From positions 67,929,865-67,993,864 of the forward strand of contig NC_134843.1 in NCBI RefSeq assembly GCF_965363235.1: a stretch of DNA of 64,000 nt, written 5' to 3'. A model generated the notes under the pieces. The model worked only from the letters and a program-made list of their open reading frames with translations. It was not told where the DNA came from and made no database searches. The DNA comes from Mytilus galloprovincialis (lineage: Eukaryota > Mollusca > Bivalvia > Mytilida > Mytilidae). Position 1 is the first letter of the stretch; each line of letters opens with the position of its first letter. Positions 59,426 to 64,000 of the stretch are shown piece by piece. The position numbers and the translations under genes are program-made.

Positions 59426-59529
59426 CTGCTTTTGAAGTGTTTGGAACAATGAGTACAAATCAGGCCTTCTCCATGCTATCAGTTTTCATGCTCATTGAGA
59501 AGTCTTAAAATTTTAATTCACGCTGACCA

Positions 59530-59640
59530 CATTTGTGTAACTCATTAGTGTGGATCTTCTTATGCCTGTGAAAACTAGCTACCCATTTTGTCTTGAAAGG
59601 ACAATAAGTGCATTGGTATGAAGACCCCTCCTTCTAAACT
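59530..59640 (-). pseudogene. C2H2 zinc-finger fragment
   Basis: One complete finger on the minus strand, YQCTYCPFKTK then WVASFHRHKKIH, within a short open stretch with stops on both sides. Related to 58201-58395. Confidence 0.42.
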
Positions 59641-60320
59641 TTAGTTCTGTGGTTCATCTTCACTTGCTTCCCGTATTGTAGAATCCCAAATGCTTCAATA
59701 TTCATATTCTGAAGGAAAGTTAGTTTTAGCTCGAATATTGCTTGCATGTTCTTTACTGTATAAAATGAAACGACATGTGACATATAAATTATCCAAAGTC
59801 ATCAAAGCGTGAAATGCAAGTCAGTTGTGTAGGGCAAACTTTTTCTGTCAAAAATATAAACTGATAAAGTTGCATTGGTACACGATGTACGTGTTGTAGA
59901 GCATCCTTGATACTACCGCAGAGGTCGAACCCCGAACAGTTTGGGGCAAGTATGTACACAACATTTAAGCAAGACATAATTTTTGATGAAATAAAGAAAA
60001 TGTTGAATATCGGACCCTTTGTACCTCAATGTGGACCATTTCGATAACTTGGCCCAAAATACAAAAATCCCAAAATTAAAAACACGGTGAGATTCAGCAT
60101 GCCAAAGTACCCCAAATATTCAATTGTTGTTGAAATTCAAAAGAATTTATTTCTTGACAGTTAGGACCCCACAAACTTGTTAAATGGACCAAAAAAATAA
60201 TAACCTCAATCATGTATGGATTCAGCCTACCAAAGAACCTCAAGTTTTATTTTGGACCCTGTGGGCTAATTTAAAACCGGACCCAAAATCAAAAATCTTA
60301 CGTCAAAACCTCGTTGAAAT

Positions 60321-61955
60321 TGGTCAAGAAGTGATTTATAAAAAGAAATTAGAAAAACTTTGTTGTTTTTTATCCCTTTAAAGTTTTTATCCCATTCTAT
60401 TTCGATAGACATGATAGATGTTCGTATTCAGTGATGAAGTGTCATTGCATTGGATAAATATAACTGTATTTTAAATAAAGATGCTGATGAATTATAAAAA
60501 AAATCTATTATAAAAAGTCATGCTTCTTCTGCTTTGTAAATAGACCCATACTCAAAATTTGTTTGAACATTCGTATAATGACTACTGCAGAAACATGAAT
60601 TTTATCAAATTGGCATGCATTTTAAAATATATTTCTTTAATCTAAAACAGTTACACTTTTAACTCTTAAATGATCCACATGTTGTTATATCATGACTGCA
60701 ATGTATTATATATAAAATAAATATTAATTCTATTGAATTTATTGGAGTGTTCAATCAAACTTTCCATCTCAAAGTCAGCACTATCAAACCCTTTTCTTAC
60801 TTTAATTATTGTTTGAGCAAGTCGGCTGAATTAGGAATTTATTGAATTTGCATAAAAATGAATAAAATTCATACAGTGAAAATGCACCGCTTATACAATA
60901 CTAATGAATCGATCTACAGTGAAAATGAAAGTAAAGTATCATTATTCAACAGTAAATATGACTCGCATAAAGATAGCATCATAGTGAAATTCAATACAAT
61001 ATGGACAAACCGAATAACAAAAGCTATTCTACGTTATACAACATTAATAATTGTGTTGAAATGAATATTTTTCTTCAACTACATCTTTCCTGCTAGTTTT
61101 TAATCACCTGCACGATTTGTTCGTAAAACGTCCTAAATATTCACCTATTTCGGTATATATTTCACGTATGGATGGCTCTCGTCGCGATAAAAACCCGTTC
61201 CCATCTCGTATTTTGTCTAACTTGTATTATTTATTACTAAACATTTACATGTGAACTATTTTTCTTCATTTTCTTCAAATATCATAACTTTTTCGTCTGT
61301 TTATTTACCATTCTACATCAGAAATGCGTGGCATATACAGTGAAAATGGTATTTTAGGATCCGCACTTTACATACACTGTATTAGTAAGTTAAACTATTT
61401 ATACATTATCATAGTTGTATAATATTAACAAAATCAAGGACAATGTTTTCATTGTAAATTGTTTGATGCAGTCAGATACAGTAAGCGATTTCTTTCCCTA
61501 TTGGCGTATTGCGTCGCTCCTCGAAAAAATAATCATAAACACAAAATTACATGTATTTTTCATGTCTATGAATTCATCAGTCTAGTGATGTCATCAAATA
61601 AGTGAATAGATCTAAAAACATTTGTTACTGTGACGTTCACCAAAAGAAATTTGATTTCAATATTGGAACTAAAGTTCAATGTACATGACTGTCAGTTAAG
61701 TGGCGGATCACTTTTCATTAGAGGGATCGCTGACTTACTTAAAAAGGGCTCCAGTCATGCTTCAGTGATTCCCTATTTATTCAACCTTTTTTTCTACGAA
61801 TGGGGGGGGGGGGGGGGGGGGGGGGGGGCAGGCCCCCTGGATTAGCCTATATTGTTTAGAATAGAAAATGTAATCATGGTATCTATACTTCCAATTGAAG
61901 GGGCAATAATTTACGTCCAGAATTTGCAAGCATCTGACTTACATATTAAACTTAC
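60321..61955. other. Intron of the IFI44-like gene, mostly featureless
   Basis: Only a 27-base G run (61802-61828) near a GTGGCGGATC repeat scrap (61700) stands out. Confidence 0.4.
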
Positions 61956-62281
61956 CTTTATTACTGGCGATTTCAGCTATCGTCTCAAACAATGTACTTG
62001 GTAAATTAGACAACGGGTTACACGAACAGACAGCTATAATACGGTCTACCCGTTTGTAAACAGGTCTGGAACTGTATTTCATTCTTAAGGCATTTCCTCC
62101 GTATTTCTTTCCGTATTCGATGACATCTGAAAGGAGTTCATTTTCTTTCATTTTTCCTTTCAAAATTATGTTTAAAAGTTCTCTGTTCAGTTCTGAACCC
62201 TCGTTTTCGAATCCAGTCATATCTATAAACGTAGGCATTAAAACTGTATCCGTTTCTTTGTAATAAACTTCCTTTCTATAG
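61956..62281 (-). CDS. IFI44-like GTPase exon (G3 region)
   Basis: 326 nt, acceptor TTTCAATGTTTCAG (phase 2) and an excellent donor AAAG|GTAAGT (phase 1). About 108 residues. VLMPTFIDMTGFEN has D-M-T-G at the G3 (DxxG) position after a hydrophobic strand. Helical LNRELLNIILKGKM follows, then DRIIAVCSCNPLS (next core strand) and LPSTLFETIAEI. It joins in phase to the 57574 exon, giving the strand directly before THAD. The upstream exon with the P-loop is not identified in the window. Confidence 0.7.
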
Positions 62282-62374
62282 CTGAAACATTGAAAATAAA
62301 TACATAAATATATTAATAATGGAAATATGTCGTATAAATAAAAATATGTCTTTATATTTTCAAAATCTATATGT

Positions 62375-62520
62375 TCCTGCTCATGTCAGGAGCCTTTAAT
62401 TCAGTGGTTGTTGTATATCATCTTTATATATTTTTTTATACATAAATGAGGACGCTGGTTTCTTCGCTTGAATTGTTTTAACTTTGTCGTTTCGATGCCT
62501 TTTATTGGCGTTTTGCATTT
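62375..62520 (+). repeat. Dispersed repeat family C fragment
   Basis: GTCAGGAGCCTTTAATTCAG to CGTTTCGATGCC. Followed at 62520-62600 by three diverged copies of CATTTGCGCCGATTTTTT. Confidence 0.45.
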
Positions 62521-62760
62521 GTGCCGATCTGCATTTCATTTGCGCCGATTTTTTCTTTCATTTGCGCTGATTTTTTTTCCATTTGCGCCGATTTTTTTAC
62601 AGGTAAATTACAGGTGAATAGATATAAGAAGATGTGGTATGAGTGCCAATGAGACAACTCTCTAACAAAGTCATGTTATTTTTCATTTATTATTATAGAC
62701 GTCTTCGGTTAGCCACTTGTAAAAATAAAATAAATTGTCAATCATAACATGTATATATAT

Positions 62761-63695
62761 TTTGCGAAAGCAAATTTACAGATCTAACATTGTTGGGTTG
62801 ATGTTTAGACGAGTTGTATATACATTATGTACACAGCCATGTATCACCATCATTGATGGCGATCCGATGGATACTTCTGTTGTAGAGTTGTCACTGACTC
62901 AGACGTACTTATGAATATAATTATTTTCTGTGACTGTATATTACATTAATTTGTAGGATCCTTTACTATAGATAATTTATCTGATCTGTAACAATAACAT
63001 CTTCATGCCTTATATATCATGTACTGCAGTACGCCGCTAGATTAAAACTGACGTGGAAAGGTAACACACGGCCAGCGAAAGCTCTTTTTTGAGAGCCCAG
63101 GTGGTCGTGTGGTCTAGCGGGACGGCTGCAGTGCAGGCGATTTGGTGTCACGATATCACAGTAGCATGGGTTCGAATCCCGGCGAGGGAAGAACCAAAAA
63201 TTTGCGAAAGCAAATTTACAGATCTAACATTGTTGGGTTGATGTTTAGACGAGTTGTATATACATTATGTACACAGCCATGTATCACCATCATTGATGGC
63301 GATCCGATGGATACTTCTGTTGTAGAGTTGTCACTGACTCAGACGTACTTATAAATATAATTATTTTCTGTGACTGTATATTACATTAATTTGTAGGATC
63401 CTTTACTATAGATAATTTATCTGATCTGTAACAATAACATCTTCATGCCTTATATATCATGTACTGCAGTACGCCGCTAGATTAAAACTGACGTGGAAAG
63501 GTAACACACGGCCAGCGAAAGCTCTTTTTTTGAGAGCCCAGGTGGTCGTGTGGTCTAGCGGGACGGCTGCAGTGCAGGCGATTTGGTGTCACGATATCAC
63601 AGTAGCATGGGTTCGAATCCCGGCGAGGGAAGAACCAAAAATTTGCGAAAGCAAATTTACAGATCTAACATTGTTGGGTTGATGTTTAGACGAGT

Positions 63696-63697
<2 letters not shown>
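62761..63697 (+). repeat. Tandem array of tRNA-SINE-like units (440/441-bp period)
   Basis: TTTGCGAAAGCAAATTTACA starts at 62761, 63201 and 63642, so two full units and a partial third. Each full unit ends in a tRNA-like part: box-A-like TGGTCTAGCGGG (63110 and 63551) and box B GGTTCGAATCC (63169 and 63610), followed by GGCGAGGGAAGAACC. Units differ at very few positions (an extra T in a T run, and a TGAATATAA to TAAATATAA change), so duplication is recent. The array ends in a TA microsatellite at 63698-63729. It is related to the foldback at 895-1470. Confidence 0.82.

Positions 63698-63729
<32 letters not shown>
63698..63729. repeat. TA microsatellite
   Basis: About 16 TA units directly after the conserved repeat tail. 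Confidence 0.85.
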
Positions 63730-63730
<1 letters not shown>

Positions 63731-63955
63731 CTGTTGTCCCCTGCTCACCACGGGGAGATGGAAGAAGGACCACAAGAAACATCTCCAGACTTTTTCCTTG
63801 ACCGTACCCGTAGTTCATAGCCTCTGACTTTCGGTCATCTACCACATGGTTATGCTCGTTTTGTGTTTTGATAATAGTCAGACTATCAGAATCCGTGGTG
63901 ACTGGATTTACACGATTGTATGGTGCATTAGTAAGATATGTTTCAGGACACTGAC

Positions 63956-64000
63956 CTTTCTATATGTATGATCGTCGCGGATTAAAGAATTGACTCCTCG
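63956..64000 (-). CDS. Possible exon end at the window edge
   Basis: On the minus strand the edge sequence is open (RGVNSLIRDDHTYRK) up to AAAG|GTCAGT, a fair donor in phase 0. The wording would suit the helix after a P-loop in an IFI44-like GTPase, but the phase does not join directly to the 62281 acceptor, so another exon would be needed. Confidence 0.28.

Larger units (their letters stand above)
58490..60320. repeat. Composite dispersed repeat region in intron
   Basis: Starts at a TACGACCGCAATTTTTTTTC segment. It has several diverged units around TTCAATACCACAAAATGAAG (58610, 58750, 58870), a CCCCAACTGTTCAGGGTTCG segment (59150) and its inverse (59920-59960). No intact gene. Confidence 0.45.

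Noticed and set aside
63095..63190. Functional tRNA gene
   Set aside because: A and B boxes are present, but no convincing acceptor or anticodon stem pairing was found and the unit is repeated, so it is a tRNA-derived repeat.
63657..63845. ORF containing GYGQGKS as the missing P-loop of the IFI44-like gene
   Set aside because: The glycine expected at the first P-loop position is absent, the frame runs into the TA microsatellite, and no supporting splice sites were found.

Overview
The window is AT-rich animal nuclear DNA. It has split genes with GT/AG introns, no operons, and dense repeat families of kinds common in bivalve molluscs. A marine bivalve, most likely a mussel (Mytilidae), fits best. 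This identification rests on repeat style and gene families, not on a species marker. Most of the window is non-coding and made of nested transposable elements, MITE-like foldbacks, tRNA-derived repeats and minisatellites.

Four cellular gene pieces are supported. (1) On the + strand, 27.0-39.6 kb, is a receptor gene read from splice sites and phases. It has a signal-peptide exon, one V-type Ig exon, several short stalk exons all in phase 1, and a transmembrane exon with a 250-residue cytoplasmic tail rich in tyrosine motifs. A second, later transmembrane exon in the same phase carries only a very short tail, so two alternative C-termini look possible. (2) On the - strand, 7951-8253, is a separate V-type Ig exon. 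Two possible tail exons lie at 552-710 and 280-338, and a 5-kb mobile element sits between them and the Ig exon. (3) At 50881-52092 is an intronless pentameric (Cys-loop) ligand-gated channel of nicotinic-receptor type. (4) On the - strand, 62281-56861, are three phase-compatible exons of an IFI44-like GTPase that ends in a long hydrophobic membrane anchor. Its P-loop exon is not identified in the window.

Mobile DNA by region: 0.9-1.5 kb tRNA-SINE-like foldback; 1.48-2.81 kb TIR element with a cluster of a 13-bp motif; 2826-7777 a complete-ended but gutted Polinton/Maverick with about 0.5-kb TIRs, a 6-bp target duplication (CTCGTC) and remnants of minor capsid, packaging ATPase and cysteine protease; 8.6-11.5 kb a 148-bp-repeat element interrupted by a 1.86-kb insertion, whose empty site survives in the copy at 33.1-34.2 kb; 16.0-17.6 kb a palindrome-ended element with integrase-type remnants (possibly Ginger-like); 18.57-19.86 kb a deleted Tc1/mariner; 40.5-41.3 kb a Penelope-type reverse transcriptase remnant; 46.6-49.0 kb a 48-bp minisatellite with a 720-bp higher-order period; 62.8-63.7 kb a tandem array of 440/441-bp tRNA-SINE units.

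Functionally, two kinds of likely innate-immune gene (Ig receptors with phosphotyrosine-type tails and an IFI44-like GTPase) lie within 60 kb of each other, with a virus-derived element inserted next to one Ig exon. No ribosomal RNA, functional tRNA gene, CRISPR array or bacterial feature was seen.
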